From Calliopsis andreniformis (taxonomy: Eukaryota > Arthropoda > Insecta > Hymenoptera > Andrenidae): a stretch of 64,000 nucleotides of DNA. The stretch spans positions 19,052,001 to 19,116,000 of the forward strand of contig NW_027480422.1 of NCBI RefSeq assembly GCF_051401765.1, read 5' to 3'. Shown here one piece after another: positions 38,188 to 52,079 of the stretch. A program made the position numbers and the translations under genes. Below the pieces are notes generated by a model. The model was not told the origin of the DNA, searched no databases, and saw nothing but the letters and a program-made list of their open reading frames with translations. The number at the start of each line of letters is the position of its first letter. Positions within the stretch are counted from its first letter, which is position 1.

Positions 38188-39513
38188 CCTAGGCTTCACA
38201 CCAGGGCGTTGCTCCACCAGATCGAATAGTTAGGGCCTAAGAAGTCAACGCCAGAAGCATAAAGTACGATATATGTACAACAGTTTTTCCATCGTATAAA
38301 ATGAATAATTGCAACCAGTGTGAAAGTAATGGTCATTTCTATGTTCCGAGCAACCTAGGTTTCGCTCCATGGCGTTGCTCCACCATATCGAATAATTTGG
38401 GCCCTAGAAGTCAGTGCCAGAAGCATAAAATACAATATAAATACAACAGTTTTTCCACGTATAAAATGAATAATTGCAAACAGTGAGGAAGTAATGGTCA
38501 TTTCTACGTTCCGGGCAACCTAGGCTTCACTCTAGGGCGTTGCTCCACCAGATCGAATAGCTAGGGACTTAGAAGTCAACGACAGAAGCCAAAAATAAAA
38601 TAAAAATACAACAGTTTTTCCATCGTATAAAACGAATAATTGCAACGAGTATGAATGTTATGGTCATTTCTACGTTCCGGGCAACCTAGGCTTCACTCTA
38701 GGGCGTTTCTCAACCACATCGAACAGCTGCGGCCCTAGAAGACAACGCCATAACTATAAAATACAATACAAATACAACAGTCTTTCCATCGTATAAAACG
38801 AATAATTGCAACCAGTCTGATAGTTATGGTCATTTCTACGTTCAGGGCAACCTAGGCTTTACTCTAGAGCATTGCTCCACCAGATCGAATAGTTAGTGCC
38901 TAAGAAGACAACGCCAGAAGCATAAAATACAATATAAATGCAACAGCTTTTCCATCGTATATAATGTATACTTGCAAACAGTGTGGAAGTAATGGTCATT
39001 TCTACGTTCCGGGCAACCTAGGCTTCACTCTAGGGCGTTGCTCCAGCACGTCGAATAGCTACGGCCTTAGAAGTCAACGCCTGAAGCATAAAGTATAATA
39101 TAAATACAACAGTTTTTCCATCGTATAACAGGAATGATTGGAACCAGAGTGAAGGTGATGGTCATTTCTACGTTCCGGGCAACCTAGCTTCACTCTAGGG
39201 TGTTGCTCCACTAGATCGAATAGCTAGGGACTTAGAAGTCAACACCAGAAGCATAAAATAAAATAAAAATACAACAGTTTTTCCATCGTATAAAACGAGT
39301 AATTGCTACCAGTATGAATGTTTTGGTCATTTCTACGTTCCGAGCAGCCTAGGTTTCGCTCTATGGCGTTGCTCCACCACATCGAATAGTTAGGGCCTTA
39401 GAACTCAATGCCAGAAGCATAAAATACAATATAAATACAACAGTTTTTCCTCCGTAAATAATGTATATTTGCAAACAGTGTGAAGGTAATGGTCATTTCT
39501 ACGTTCCGGGCAA
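38188..39513 (-). repeat. 8-monomer HOR, copy 1 (1,326 bp)
   Basis: Starts at CCTAGGCTTCACACCAGGGC and is followed by a partial copy at offset 1,326 bp. Diagnostic variants are AGTACGATATATGTACAAC, GCTCCATGGCGTTGC and GACAGAAGCCAAAAATAAAA. Confidence 0.9.
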
Positions 39514-40160
39514 CCTAGGCTTCACACCAGGGCGTTGCTCCACCAGATCGAATAGTTAGGGCCTAAGAAGTCAACGCCAGAAGCATAAAGTACGATATAT
39601 GTACAACAGTTTTTCCATCGTATAAAATGAATAATTGCAACCAGTGTGAAAGTAATGGTCATTTCTATGTTCCGAGCAACCTAGGTTTCGCTCCATGGCG
39701 TTGCTCCACCATATCGAATAATTTGGGCCCTAGAAGTCAGTGCCAGAAGCATAAAATACAATATAAATACAACAGTTTTTCCACGTATAAAATGAATAAT
39801 TGCAAACAGTGAGGAAGTAATGGTCATTTCTACGTTCCGGGCAACCTAGGCTTCACTCTAGGGCGTTGCTCCACCAGATCGAATAGCTAGGGACTTAGAA
39901 GTCAACGACAGAAGCCAAAAATAAAATAAAAATACAACAGTTTTTCCATCGTATAAAACGAATAATTGCAACGAGTATGAATGTTATGGTCATTTCTACG
40001 TTCCGGGCAACCTAGGCTTCACTCTAGGGCGTTTCTCAACCACATCGAACAGCTGCGGCCCTAGAAGACAACGCCATAACTATAAAATACAATACAAATA
40101 CAACAGTCTTTCCATCGTATAAAACAAATAATTGCAACCAGTCTTATAGTTATGGTCATT
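39514..40160 (-). repeat. 8-monomer HOR, truncated copy 2
   Basis: About four monomers repeat 38,188-38,834 nearly exactly. The match then fades: CAGTCTGATAG becomes CAGTCTTATAG, and the following GTGCAACCTAGGTTTCG is not the expected continuation. Bases 40,161-40,410 are ordinary monomers leading to the next block. Confidence 0.85.
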
Positions 40161-40410
40161 TCTACGTTCCGTGCAACCTAGGTTTCGCTCTATGGCGTTG
40201 TTCCGCCACATCGAATAGCTAGGGCCTTAGAAGTCAATGCCAGAAGCATAAAATACAATATAAATACAACAGTTTTTCCATGTATATAATGAATAATTGC
40301 AAACAGTGAGGAAGTAATGGTCATTTCTACGTTCCGGGCAACCTAGGCTTCACTCTAGGGCGTTGCTCCACAACATAGAATAGTTACGGCCTTAGAAGTC
40401 AACGCCAGAA

Positions 40411-42349
40411 GCATAAAACACAATATAAATACAACAGGTTTTCCATCGTATAAAACCAATAATTGCAACCAGTATAAAAGTTATGGTCATTTCGACGTTC
40501 CGGCCAACCTCGGCTTCACCCTAGGGCGTTGCTCCAGCAGATCCAATAGTTAGGGCCTAAGAAGTCAACGCCAGAAGCATAAAATACAATATAAATACAA
40601 CAGTTTTTCCATCGTATAACTGGAATAATTGCAACCAGTGTGAAAGTTATGGTCATTTCTACGTTCCGGCCAACCTCGGCTTCACTCTAGGGCGATGCTA
40701 CACCAGATCGAATAGCTAGCGCCTTAGAAGACAACGCCAGAAGCATAAAATACAATATAAATACATCAGTTTTTCCATCGTATAAAAAGAATTATTGCAA
40801 CCAGTGTGAAAGTAATGGTCTTTTCTACGTTTCGGGCAACATAGGCTTCACTCTTGGACGTGGCCCCACGAGATCGGATAGCTAGGACCTTAGAAGTCAA
40901 CGCCAGAAGAATAAAATACAATAAAAATACAACAGTTTTTCCATTGTACAAAATGAATAATTGCAACCAGTGTGAAAGTGATGGTCATTTCCACGTTCCG
41001 GGCAACTTAGGCTTCACTCTAGGGCGTTGCCCCACCACATCGAATAAGTACGGCCTTAAATGTCAACGCCAGAAGCATAAAACACAATATAAATACAACA
41101 GGTTTTCCATCGTATAAAACCAATAATTGCAACCAGTATAAAAGTTATGGTCATTTCGACGTTCCGGCCAACCTCGGCTTCACCCTAGGGCGTTGCTCCA
41201 GCAGATCCAATAGTTAGAGCCTAAGAAGTCAACGCCAGAAGCATAAATTACAATATAAATACAACAGTTTTTCCATCGTATAACTGGAATAATTGCAACC
41301 AGTGTGAAAGTTATGGTCATTTCTACGTTCCGGCCAACCTCAGCTTCACTCTAGGGCGATGCTACACCAGATCGAATAGCTAGCGCCTTAGAAGACAACG
41401 CCAGACGCATAAAATACAATATAAATACATCAGTTTTTCCATCGTATAAAAAGAATTATTGCAACCAGTGTGAAAGTAATGGTCTTTTCTACGTTTCGGG
41501 CAACATAGGCTTCACTCTTGGACGTTGCCCCACGAGATCGGATAGCTAGGACCTTAGAAGTCAACGCCAGAAGAATAAAATACAATAAAAATACAACAGT
41601 TTTTCCATTGTACAAAATGAATAATTGCAACCAGTGTGAAAGTGATGGTCATTTCCACGTTCCGGGCAACTTAGGCTTCACTCTAGGGCGTTGCCCCACC
41701 ACATCGAATAAGTACGGCCTTAAAAGTCAACGCCAGAAGCATAAAACACAATATAAATACAACAGGTTTTCCATCGTATAAAACCAATAATTGCAACCAG
41801 TATAAAAGTTATGGTCATTTCGACGTTCCGGCCAACCTCGGCTTCACCCTAGGGCGTTGCTCCAGCAGATCCAATAGTTAGGGCCTAAGAAGTCAACGCC
41901 AGAAGCATAAAATACAATATAAATACAACAGTTTTTCCATCGTATAACTGGAATAATTGCAACCAGTGTGAAAGTTATGGTCATTTCTACGTTCCGGCCA
42001 ACCTCAGCTTCACTCTAGGGCGATGCTACACCAGATCGAATAGCTAGCGCCTTAGAAGACAACGCCAGACGCATAAAATACAATATAAATACATCAGTTT
42101 TTCCATCGTATAAAAAGAATTATTGCAACCAGTGTGAAAGTAATGGTCTTTTCTACGTTTCGGGCAACATAGGCTTCACTCTTGGACGTTGCCCCACGAG
42201 ATCGGATAGCTAGGACCTTAGAAGTCAACGCCAGAAGAATAAAATACAATAAAAATACAACAGTTTTTCCATTGTACAAAATGAATAATTGCAACCAGTG
42301 TGAAAGTGATGGTCATTTCCACGTTCCGGGCAACTTAGGCTTCACTCTA
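40411..42349 (-). repeat. Three tandem copies of a 664 bp 4-monomer HOR
   Basis: Copies start at 40,411, 41,075 and 41,739 (exact 664 bp steps), each with GCATAAAACACAATATAAAT and CAACAGGTTTTCC. Shared internal variants include CGATGCTACACCAGATCG, ATACATCAGTTTTTCC and CTTGGACGTTGCCCCACGAG. The third copy stops short near 42,349, where GACGTTGGTCCACC replaces GGCGTTGCCCCACC. Confidence 0.95.
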
Positions 42350-43825
42350 GGACGTTGGTCCACCAGATCCAATAGTTAGGGCCTAAGAAGTCAACGCCCG
42401 AAGCAGAAAATACAAAATAAATACAACAGTTTTTCCGCTGTACAAAACGAATAATTGCAACCAGTGTGAAAGTTATGGTCATTTCTACGTTCCGGGCAAC
42501 ATAGGCTTCACTCTTGGACGTTGCCCCACCAGATGGAATAGCTAAGACATTAGAAGTCAAAGCCAGAAGAAGAAAGTACAATAAAAATGCAACAGTTTTT
42601 CCATCCTATAGCATGAGTAACTGCAACCAGTGTGAAAGTAATGGTCATTTCTACGTTACGGGCAACCTAGGCTTCATTCTAGGGCGTTCTTCCACCAGAT
42701 GGAACAGTTGGGACCTATGAAGTCAACGCCAGAAGCATAAAATACAATATAAATACAACAGTTTTTTAATCGTATAAAACAAATAATTGCAACCAGTGTG
42801 AAAGTAATGATCATTTCTACGTTCCGTGCAACCTAGGTTTCGCTCTATGGCGTTGCTCCGCCACATCGAATACTTAGGGCCTTAGAAGTCAATGCCCGAT
42901 ACATATAATACTAAAAATACAACAGTTTTTCGATCGTATAATGGGAATAATTGCAACCAGTGTGAAAGCGATGGTCATTTCTACGTTCCGGGCAACATAG
43001 GCTTCACTCTAGGGCGTTGTTCCAACAGTTCGAATAGTTAGGGCCTAAGAAGTCAACGCCAGAAGCATAAAATACAATATAAATACAACAGTTTTTCCAT
43101 CGTATAACAGGTATAATTGCAACCAGTGTGAAAGGTATGGTCATTTCTACGTTCCAGGCGACCTAGGCATCACTCTAGGGCGTTGCTCCACCACATCGAA
43201 TAGCTGCGGCCTTAGAAGACAACGCCAGAAGCATAAAATACAATAAAAATACAACAGTTTTTCCAACTTATAAAAGGAATAATTGCAACCAGTAAGAAAG
43301 TTATGGTCATTTCTACGTTCCGGGCTACATAGGCTTCACTCTTAGACGTTGCCCCACAAGATCGAATAGCTATGACCTTAGAAGTCAACGCCCGAAGCAT
43401 AAAATACAATAAAAATACAACAGTTTTTCCATCGTATAGCGGGAATAATTGCAACCAGTGTGAAAGTGATGGTCATTTCCACGTTCCGGGCAACCTAGGC
43501 TTCATTCTAGGGCGTTGTTCCACCAGATCGAATAGCTAGGGCCTTAGAAGTCAACGCCAGAAGCATAAAATTCAATGAAAATACAACAATTTTTCCATCG
43601 TATAAGACGAATAATTGCAACCAGTAAGAAAGTTATGGTCATTTCTACGTTCCGGGCTACATAGGCTTCACTCTTAGACGTTGCCCCACAAGATCGAATA
43701 GCTAGGACCTTAGAAGTCAAAGCCAGAAGGAGAAAATACAATAAAAATGCAACAGTTTTTTCATCGTATAGCATGAATAATTGCAACCAGTGTGAAAGTA
43801 ATGGTCATTTCTACGTTCCGGGCAA
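42350..43825 (-). repeat. Mixed monomers including a 332 bp dimer
   Basis: Bases about 43,210-43,540 and 43,542-43,872 form a two-monomer repeat (offset 332 bp). Both have AGTAAGAAAGTTATGG, GGGCTACATAGGCTTC and CTTAGACGTTGCCCCACAAG. Bases about 43,010-43,800 also match 51,309-52,099 at offset 8,299 bp (50 monomers). Confidence 0.8.
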
Positions 43826-44987
43826 CCTAGGCTTCATTCTAGGGCGTTGTTCCACCAGATTGAATAGCTAGGGCCTTAGAAGTCAACGCCAGAAGCATAA
43901 AATTCAATGAAAATACAACAATTTTTCCATCGTATAAAACGAATAATTGCAACCAGTGTGAAAGTAATGGGCATTTCTACGTTCCGTGCAACCTAGGCTT
44001 CACTCTAGGGCGTTGCTCCACCAGGTCGAATAGTTAGGGCATTAGAAAACAACTCCGGGCGCATAAAATACAATACAAATACAACAGTTTTTCCATAGTA
44101 TAAAAAGAGTAATTGCCACCAGTGTGAAAGTAATGGTCTTTTCTACGTTTCGGCCAGCATAGGCTTCAATCTTGGACGTTGCCCCACGAGATCGAATAGC
44201 TAGGACATTAAAATTCAACGCCAGAAGCACAAAATACAATAAAAATACAACAGCTTTTCCATCGTATAAAACGAATAATTGCAACCACTATGAAAGTTAT
44301 GGTCATTTCTACGTTCCGGCTAACATCAGCTTCACCCTAGGGCGTTGACCCACCAGATCCAATAGTTAAGGCCTTAGAAGTCAACGCCAGTAGCATAAAA
44401 TACAATAAAAATACAACAGTTTTTCCATCGTATACCATGAATAATTGCAACCAGTGTGAAAGTAATGGTCATTTCTACGTCTCGGGCAACCTAGGCTTCA
44501 CCCTAGGGCGTTGCTCCACCAGATCCAATAGTTAGGGCCTGAGAAGTCAACGCCAGAAGCACCAAATACAAAATAAATACAAGAGTTTTTCCATCGTATA
44601 AAACGAATAATTGCAACCAGTGTGAAAGTAATGGTAATTTATACGTTCCGGGGAACCTAGGCTTCACTCTAGGGCGTTGCCGCTCCACATCGAATAGCTA
44701 CGGCCTTAGAAGTCAACGCCAGAAGCATAAAATACAATAAAAGTACAACAGTTTTTCCATCGTATAAAACGAATAATTGCAACCACTATGAAAGTTATGG
44801 TCATTTCTACGTTCCGGGCTACATAGGCTTCACTCTTAGACGTTGCCCCACAAGATCGAATAGCTAGGACCTTAGAAGTCAAAGCCAGAAGGAGAAAATA
44901 CAATAAAAATGCAACAGTTTTTTCATCGTATAGCATGAATAATTGCAACCAGTGTGAAAGTAATGGTCATTTCTACGTTCCGGGCAA
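43826..44987 (-). repeat. 7-monomer block (1,162 bp)
   Basis: Starts at CCTAGGCTTCATTCTAGGGC and repeats at 44,988 (offset 1,162 bp). Shared variants include AAAACAACTCC, GGCCAGCATAGGCTTC and GTACGTCTCGGG-like CTCGGGCAACC monomers. The copy from 44,988 continues into the longer 12-monomer unit. Confidence 0.88.
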
Positions 44988-46979
44988 CCTAGGCTTCATT
45001 CTAGGGCGTTGTTCCACCAGATTGAATAGCTAGGGCCTTAGAAGTCAACGCCAGAAGCATAAAATTCAATGAAAATACAACAATTTTTCCATCGTATAAA
45101 ACGAATAATTGCAACCAGTGTGAAAGTAATGGGCATTTCTACGTTCCGTGCAACCTAGGCTTCACTCTAGGGCGTTGCTCCACCAGGTCGAATAGTTAGG
45201 GCATTAGAAAACAACTCCAGGCGCATAAAATACAATACAAATACAACAGTTTTTCCATAGTATAAAAAGAGTAATTGCCACCAGTGTGAAAGTAATGGTC
45301 TTTTCTACGTTTCGGCCAGCATAGGCTTCAATCTTGGACGTTGCCCCACGAGATCGAATAGCTAGGACATTAAAATTCAACGCCAGAAGCACAAAATACA
45401 ATAAAAATACAACAGCTTTTCCATCGTATAAAACGAATAATTGCAACCACTATGAAAGTTATGGTCATTTCTACGTTCCGGCTAACATCAGCTTCACCCT
45501 AGGGCGTTGACCCACCAGATCCAATAGTTAAGGCCTTAGAAGTCAACGCCAGTAGCATAAAATACAATAAAAATACAACAATTTTTCCATCGTATACCAT
45601 GAATAATTGCAACCAGTGTGAAAGTAATGGTCATTTCTACGTCTCGGGCAACCTAGGCTTCACCCTAGGGCGTTGCTCCACCAGATCCAATAGTTAGGGC
45701 CTGAGAAGTCAACGCCAGAAGCACCAAATACAAAATAAATACAAGAGTTTTTCCATCGTATAAAACGAATAATTGCAACCAGTGTGAAAGTAATGGTAAT
45801 TTATACGTTCCGGGGAACCTAGGCTTCACTCTAGGGCGTTGCCGCTCCACATCGAATAGCTACGGCCTTAGAAGTCAACGCCAGAAGCATAAAATACAAT
45901 AAAAGTACAACAGTTTTTCCATTGTATAAAACGAATAATTGCAACCAGTGAGGAAGTAATGGTCATTTCTATGTTCCGGGCAACCTAGGCTTCACTCTAG
46001 GGCGATGCTACACCAGATCGAATAGCTAGCGCCTTAGAAGTCAACGCCCGATACATAAAATACAATAAAAATACAACAGTTTTTACATCGTATAGCATGA
46101 ATAATTGCAACCAGTGTGAAAGTAATGGTCATTTCTACGTCTCGGGCAACCTGGGCTTCACCATATGGCGTTGCTCCACCAGATCCAATAGCTAGGGCCT
46201 GAGAAGTCAACGCCAGAAGCACCAAATAGAAAATAAATACAACAGTTTTTCCATCGTATAAAACGAATAATTGCAACCAGTGTGAAAGTAATGGTCATTT
46301 ATACGTTCCGGGCAATCTAGGCTCCACTCTAGTGCGTTGCCCCACCACATCGAATAGCTACGGCCTTAGAAGTCAACGCCAGTAGCATAAAATACAATAA
46401 AATTACAACAGTTTTTCCATCGTATAGCATGTATAATTGCAACCAGTGTGAAAGTAATAGTCATTTCTACGTCTCGGGCAACCTAGGCTTCACCCTAGGG
46501 CGTTGCTCCACCAGATCCAATAGTTCGGGCCTAAGGAGTCAACGCCAGAAGCACCAAATACAAAATAAATACAACAGTTTTTCCATCGAATAGAACGAAT
46601 AATTGCAACAAGTGTGAAAGTAATGGTCATTTCTACGTTCCGGGCAACCTAGGCTTCACTCTAGGGCGTTGTTCCAACAGTTCGAATAGTTAGGGCCTAA
46701 GAAGTCAACGCCAGAAGAAGAAAATACAATAAAAATGCAACAGTTTTTCCATCGTATAGGATGAATAACTGCAACCAGTGTGAAAGTAATGGTCATTTCT
46801 ACGTTCCGGTAAACCTAGGCTTCATTCTAGGGCGTTGTTCCACCAGATCGAACAGTTACGGTCTAAGATGTCAACGCCAGAAGCATAAAATACAATATAA
46901 ATACAACAGTTTTTCCATCGTATAAAACGACTAATAGCAACCAGTGTGAAAGTTATGGTCATTTCTACGTTCCGGGCAA
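44988..46979 (-). repeat. 12-monomer HOR, copy 1 (1,992 bp)
   Basis: Full copy follows immediately at an exact 1,992 bp offset. The first seven monomers are also related to 43,826-44,987. It includes ACATCGTATAGCATG, CACCATATGGCG and CGAATAGAACG variants. Confidence 0.95.
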
Positions 46980-48971
46980 CCTAGGCTTCATTCTAGGGCG
47001 TTGTTCCACCAGATTGAATAGCTAGGGCCTTAGAAGTCAACGCCAGAAGCATAAAATTCAATGAAAATACAACAATTTTTCCATCGTATAAAACGAATAA
47101 TTGCAACCAGTGTGAAAGTAATGGGCATTTCTACGTTCCGTGCAACCTAGGCTTCACTCTAGGGCGTTGCTCCACCAGGTCGAATAGTTAGGGCATTAGA
47201 AAACAACTCCAGGCGCATAAAATACAATACAAATACAACAGTTTTTCCATAGTATAAAAAGAGTAATTGCCACCAGTGTGAAAGTAATGGTCTTTTCTAC
47301 GTTTCGGCCAGCATAGGCTTCAATCTTGGACGTTGCCCCACGAGATCGAATAGCTAGGACATTAAAATTCAACGCCAGAAGCACAAAATACAATAAAAAT
47401 ACAACAGCTTTTCCATCGTATAAAACGAATAATTGCAACCACTATGAAAGTTATGGTCATTTCTACGTTCCGGCTAACATCAGCTTCACCCTAGGGCGTT
47501 GACCCACCAGATCCAATAGTTAAGGCCTTAGAAGTCAACGCCAGTAGCATAAAATACAATAAAAATACAACAATTTTTCCATCGTATACCATGAATAATT
47601 GCAACCAGTGTGAAAGTAATGGTCATTTCTACGTCTCGGGCAACCTAGGCTTCACCCTAGGGCGTTGCTCCACCAGATCCAATAGTTAGGGCCTGAGAAG
47701 TCAACGCCAGAAGCACCAAATACAAAATAAATACAAGAGTTTTTCCATCGTATAAAACGAATAATTGCAACCAGTGTGAAAGTAATGGTAATTTATACGT
47801 TCCGGGGAACCTAGGCTTCACTCTAGGGCGTTGCCGCTCCACATCGAATAGCTACGGCCTTAGAAGTCAACGCCAGAAGCATAAAATACAATAAAAGTAC
47901 AACAGTTTTTCCATTGTATAAAACGAATAATTGCAACCAGTGAGGAAGTAATGGTCATTTCTATGTTCCGGGCAACCTAGGCTTCACTCTAGGGCGATGC
48001 TACACCAGATCGAATAGCTAGCGCCTTAGAAGTCAACGCCCGATACATAAAATACAATAAAAATACAACAGTTTTTACATCGTATAGCATGAATAATTGC
48101 AACCAGTGTGAAAGTAATGGTCATTTCTACGTCTCGGGCAACCTGGGCTCCACCATATGGCGTTGCTCCACCAGATCCAATAGCTAGGGCCTGAGAAGTC
48201 AACGCCAGAAGCACCAAATAGAAAATAAATACAACAGTTTTTCCATCGTATAAAACGAATAATTGCAACCAGTGTGAAAGTAATGGTCATTTATACGTTC
48301 CGGGCAATCTAGGCTCCACTCTAGTGCGTTGCCCCACCACATCGAATAGCTACGGCCTTAGAAGTCAACGCCAGTAGCATAAAATACAATAAAATTACAA
48401 CAGTTTTTCCATCGTATAGCATGTATAATTGCAACCAGTGTGAAAGTAATAGTCATTTCTACGTCTCGGGCAACCTAGGCTTCACCCTAGGGCGTTGCTC
48501 CACCAGATCCAATAGTTCGGGCCTAAGGAGTCAACGCCAGAAGCACCAAATACAAAATAAATACAACAGTTTTTCCATCGAATAGAACGAATAATTGCAA
48601 CAAGTGTGAAAGTAATGGTCATTTCTACGTTCCGGGCAACCTAGGCTTCACTCTAGGGCGTTGTTCCAACAGTTCGAATAGTTAGGGCCTAAGAAGTCAA
48701 CGCCAGAAGAAGAAAATACAATAAAAATGCAACAGTTTTTCCATCGTATAGGATGAATAACTGCAACCAGTGTGAAAGTAATGGTCATTTCTACGTTCCG
48801 GTAAACCTAGGCTTCATTCTAGGGCGTTGTTCCACCAGATCGAACAGTTACGGTCTAAGATGTCAACGCCAGAAGCATAAAATACAATATAAATACAACA
48901 GTTTTTCCATCGTATAAAACGACTAATAGCAACCAGTGTGAAAGTTATGGTCATTTCTACGTTCCGGGCAA
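46980..48971 (-). repeat. 12-monomer HOR, copy 2 (1,992 bp)
   Basis: Near-identical to 44,988-46,979; one clear substitution is T at 46,158 versus C at 48,150. The match ends at 48,972, where CCTAGGCTTCACTC replaces CCTAGGCTTCATTC. A further copy of this unit begins at 57,603. Confidence 0.95.
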
Positions 48972-51900
48972 CCTAGGCTTCACTCTAGGGCGTTGCTGCA
49001 CCAGATCGAATAGCTAGGACCTTAGAAGTCAACGCCAGAAGCATAAAATACAATAAAAATACAACAGTTTTTCCACGTATAGCATGAATAATTGCAACCA
49101 GTGTGAAAGTAAGGGTCATTTCTACGTCTCGGGCAACCTAGGCTTCACCCTAGGGCGTTGCCCCACAAGATCGAATAGCTAGGACCTTAGAAGTCAAAGC
49201 CAGAAGAAGAAAATACAATAAAAATGCAACAGTTTTTCCATCGTATAGCATGAATAACTGCAACCAGTGTGAAAGTAATGGTCATTTCTACGTTCCGGTA
49301 AGCCTAGGCTTCATTCCAGGGCGTTGTTCCACCAGATCGAACGGTTACCGCCTAAGACGTCAACGCCAGAAGCATAAAATACAATATAAATACAACAGTT
49401 TTTCCATCGTGTAAACCGAATAATAGCAACCAGTGTGAAAGTTATGGTCATTTCTACGTTCCGGGCAACCAAGGATTCACTCTAGGGCGTTGCTCCACCA
49501 GATCGAATAGCTAGGACCGTAGAAGTCAAAGCCAGAAGCATAAAATACAATAAAAATACAACAGTTCTTCCATCGTATAGCATGAATAATTGCAACCAGT
49601 GTGAAAGTAATGGTCATTTCTACGTTCCGGGCAACCTAGGCTTCACTCTAGGGCGTTGTTCCAACAGTTCGAATAGTTAGGGCCTAAGAAGTCAACGCCA
49701 GGAGCATAAGATACAGTATAAATACAACAGTTTTTCCATCGTGTAAAACGAATAATAGCAACCAGTGTGAAAGTAATGGTCATTTCTACGTCTCGGGCAA
49801 CCTAGGCTTCACCCTAGGGCGTTGGTCCACCAGATCCAATAGTTAGGGCCTAAGAAGTCAACGCCAGAAGCACCAAATACAAAATAAATACAACAGTTTT
49901 TCCATCGTATAAAACGAATAATTGCAACCAGTGTGAAAGTAATGGTCATTTATACGTTCCGGGGAACCTAGGCTTCACTCTAGGGCGTTGCCCCACCACA
50001 TCGAATAGCTACGGCCTTAGAAGTCAACGCCAGAAGCAGAAAATACAATAAAAGTACAACAGTTTTTCCATTGTATAAAACGAATAATTGCAACCAGTGT
50101 GGAAGTGATGGTCATTTCTATGTTCCGGGCAACCTAGGCTTCACTCTAGGGCGATGCTACACCAGATCGAATAGCTAGCGCCTTAGAAGTCAACGCGCGA
50201 TACATAAAATACAATAAAAATACAACAGTTTTTCCATCGTGTAGCATGAACAATTGCAACCAGTGTGAAAGTAATGGTCATTTCTACGTCTCGGGCAACC
50301 TGGGCTTCACCCTAGGGCGTTGCTCCACCAGATCCAATAGTTAGGGCCTAAGAAGTCAACGCCAGAAGCACCAAATAGAAAATAAATACAACAGTTTTTC
50401 CGTCGCATAAAACGAATAATTGCAACCAGTGTGAAAGTAATGGTCATTTATACGTTCCGGGCAACCTAGGCTCCACTCTAGGGCGATGTTCCACCAGATC
50501 GAACAGTTACCGCCTAAGATGTCAACGCCAGAAGCATAAAATACAATATAAATACAACAGTTTCTCCATCGTATAAAACGAATAATAGCAACCAGTGTGA
50601 AAGTTATGGTCATTTCTACGTTCCGGGCAACCTAGGCTTCACTCTAGGGTGTTGCTCCACCAGATCGAATACCTAGGACCTTAGACGTCAACGCCAGAAG
50701 CATAAAATACAATAAAAATACAACAGTTTTTCCATCGTATAGCATGAATAATTGCAACCAGTGTGAAAGTAATGGTCATTTATACGCCTCGGGCAACCTA
50801 GGCTTCACCCTAGGGCGTTGCTCTACCAGATCAAATAGTTAGGGCCTAAGAAGTCAACGCCAGAAGCACCAAATAGAAAATAAATACAACAGTTTTTCCA
50901 TCGTATAGAACGAATAATTGCAACCAGTGTGAAAGTAATGGTCATTTATACGTTCCGGCCAACCTCGGCTTCACGCTAGGGCGTTGCTCCACCAGATCCA
51001 ATAGTTAGGGCCTCAGAAGTCAACGGCCGAAGCATAAAATACAATACAAATACATCAGTTTTTCCATCGTATAACAGGAATAATTGCAACCAGAGTGAAG
51101 GTGATGGTCATTTCTACGGTCCGGGCAACCTAGGCTCCACTCTAGGGCGTTGCTGCACCAGATCGAATAGCTAGGGCCTTAGAAGTCAACGACAGAAGCA
51201 CCAAATACAAAATAAATACAACAGTTTTTCCATCGAATAAAACGAATAATTGCAACAATAGTGAAAGTAATGGTCATTTCTACGTACCGGGCAACCCAGG
51301 CTTCACTCTAGGGCGTTGTTCCAACAGTTCGAATAGTTAGGGCCTAAGAAGTCAACGCCAGAAGCATAAAACACAATATAAATACAACAGTTTTTGCATC
51401 GTATAACAGGTATAATTGCAACCAGTGTGAAAGGTATGGTCATTTCTACGTTCCAGGCGACCTAGGCATCACTCTAGGGCGTTGCTCCACCACATCGAAT
51501 AGCTGCGGCCTTAGAAGACAACGCCAGAAGCATAAAATACAATAAAAATACAACAGTTTTTCCATCTTATAAAAGGAGTAATTGCAACCAGTAAGAAAGT
51601 TATGGTCATTTCTACGTTCCGGGCTACATAGGCTTCACTCTTAGACGTTGCCCCACAAGATCGAATAGCTAGGACCTTAGAAGTCAAAGCCAGAAGAAGA
51701 AAATACAATAAAAATGCAACAGTTTTTTCATCGTATAGCATGAATAATTGCAACCAGTGTGAAAGTAATGGTCATTTCTACGTTCCGGGCAACCTAGGCT
51801 TCATTCTAGGGCGTTGTTCCACCAGATCGAATAGCTAGGGCCTTAGAAGTCAACGCCAGAAGCATAAAATTCAATGAAAATACAACAATTTTTCCATCGT

Positions 51901-52079
51901 ATAAAACGAATAATTGCAACCAGTAAGAAAGTTATGGTCATTTCTACGTTCCGGGCTACATAGGCTTCACTCTTAGACGTTGCCCCACAAGATCGAATAG
52001 CTAGGACCTTAGAAGTCAAAGCCAGAAGAAGAAAATACAATAAAAATGCAACAGTTTTTTCATCGTATAGCATGAATAA
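48972..52079 (-). repeat. Homogenised block with a distant copy
   Basis: Bases about 49,100-51,500 recur at 59,392-61,792 at offset 10,292 bp (62 monomers), sharing TCGAACGGTTACCGCCTAAG, GCGCGATACATAAAATAC and TTTTTCCGTCGCATAAAACG. Bases 51,309-52,099 recur from 43,010-43,800. Confidence 0.88.
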
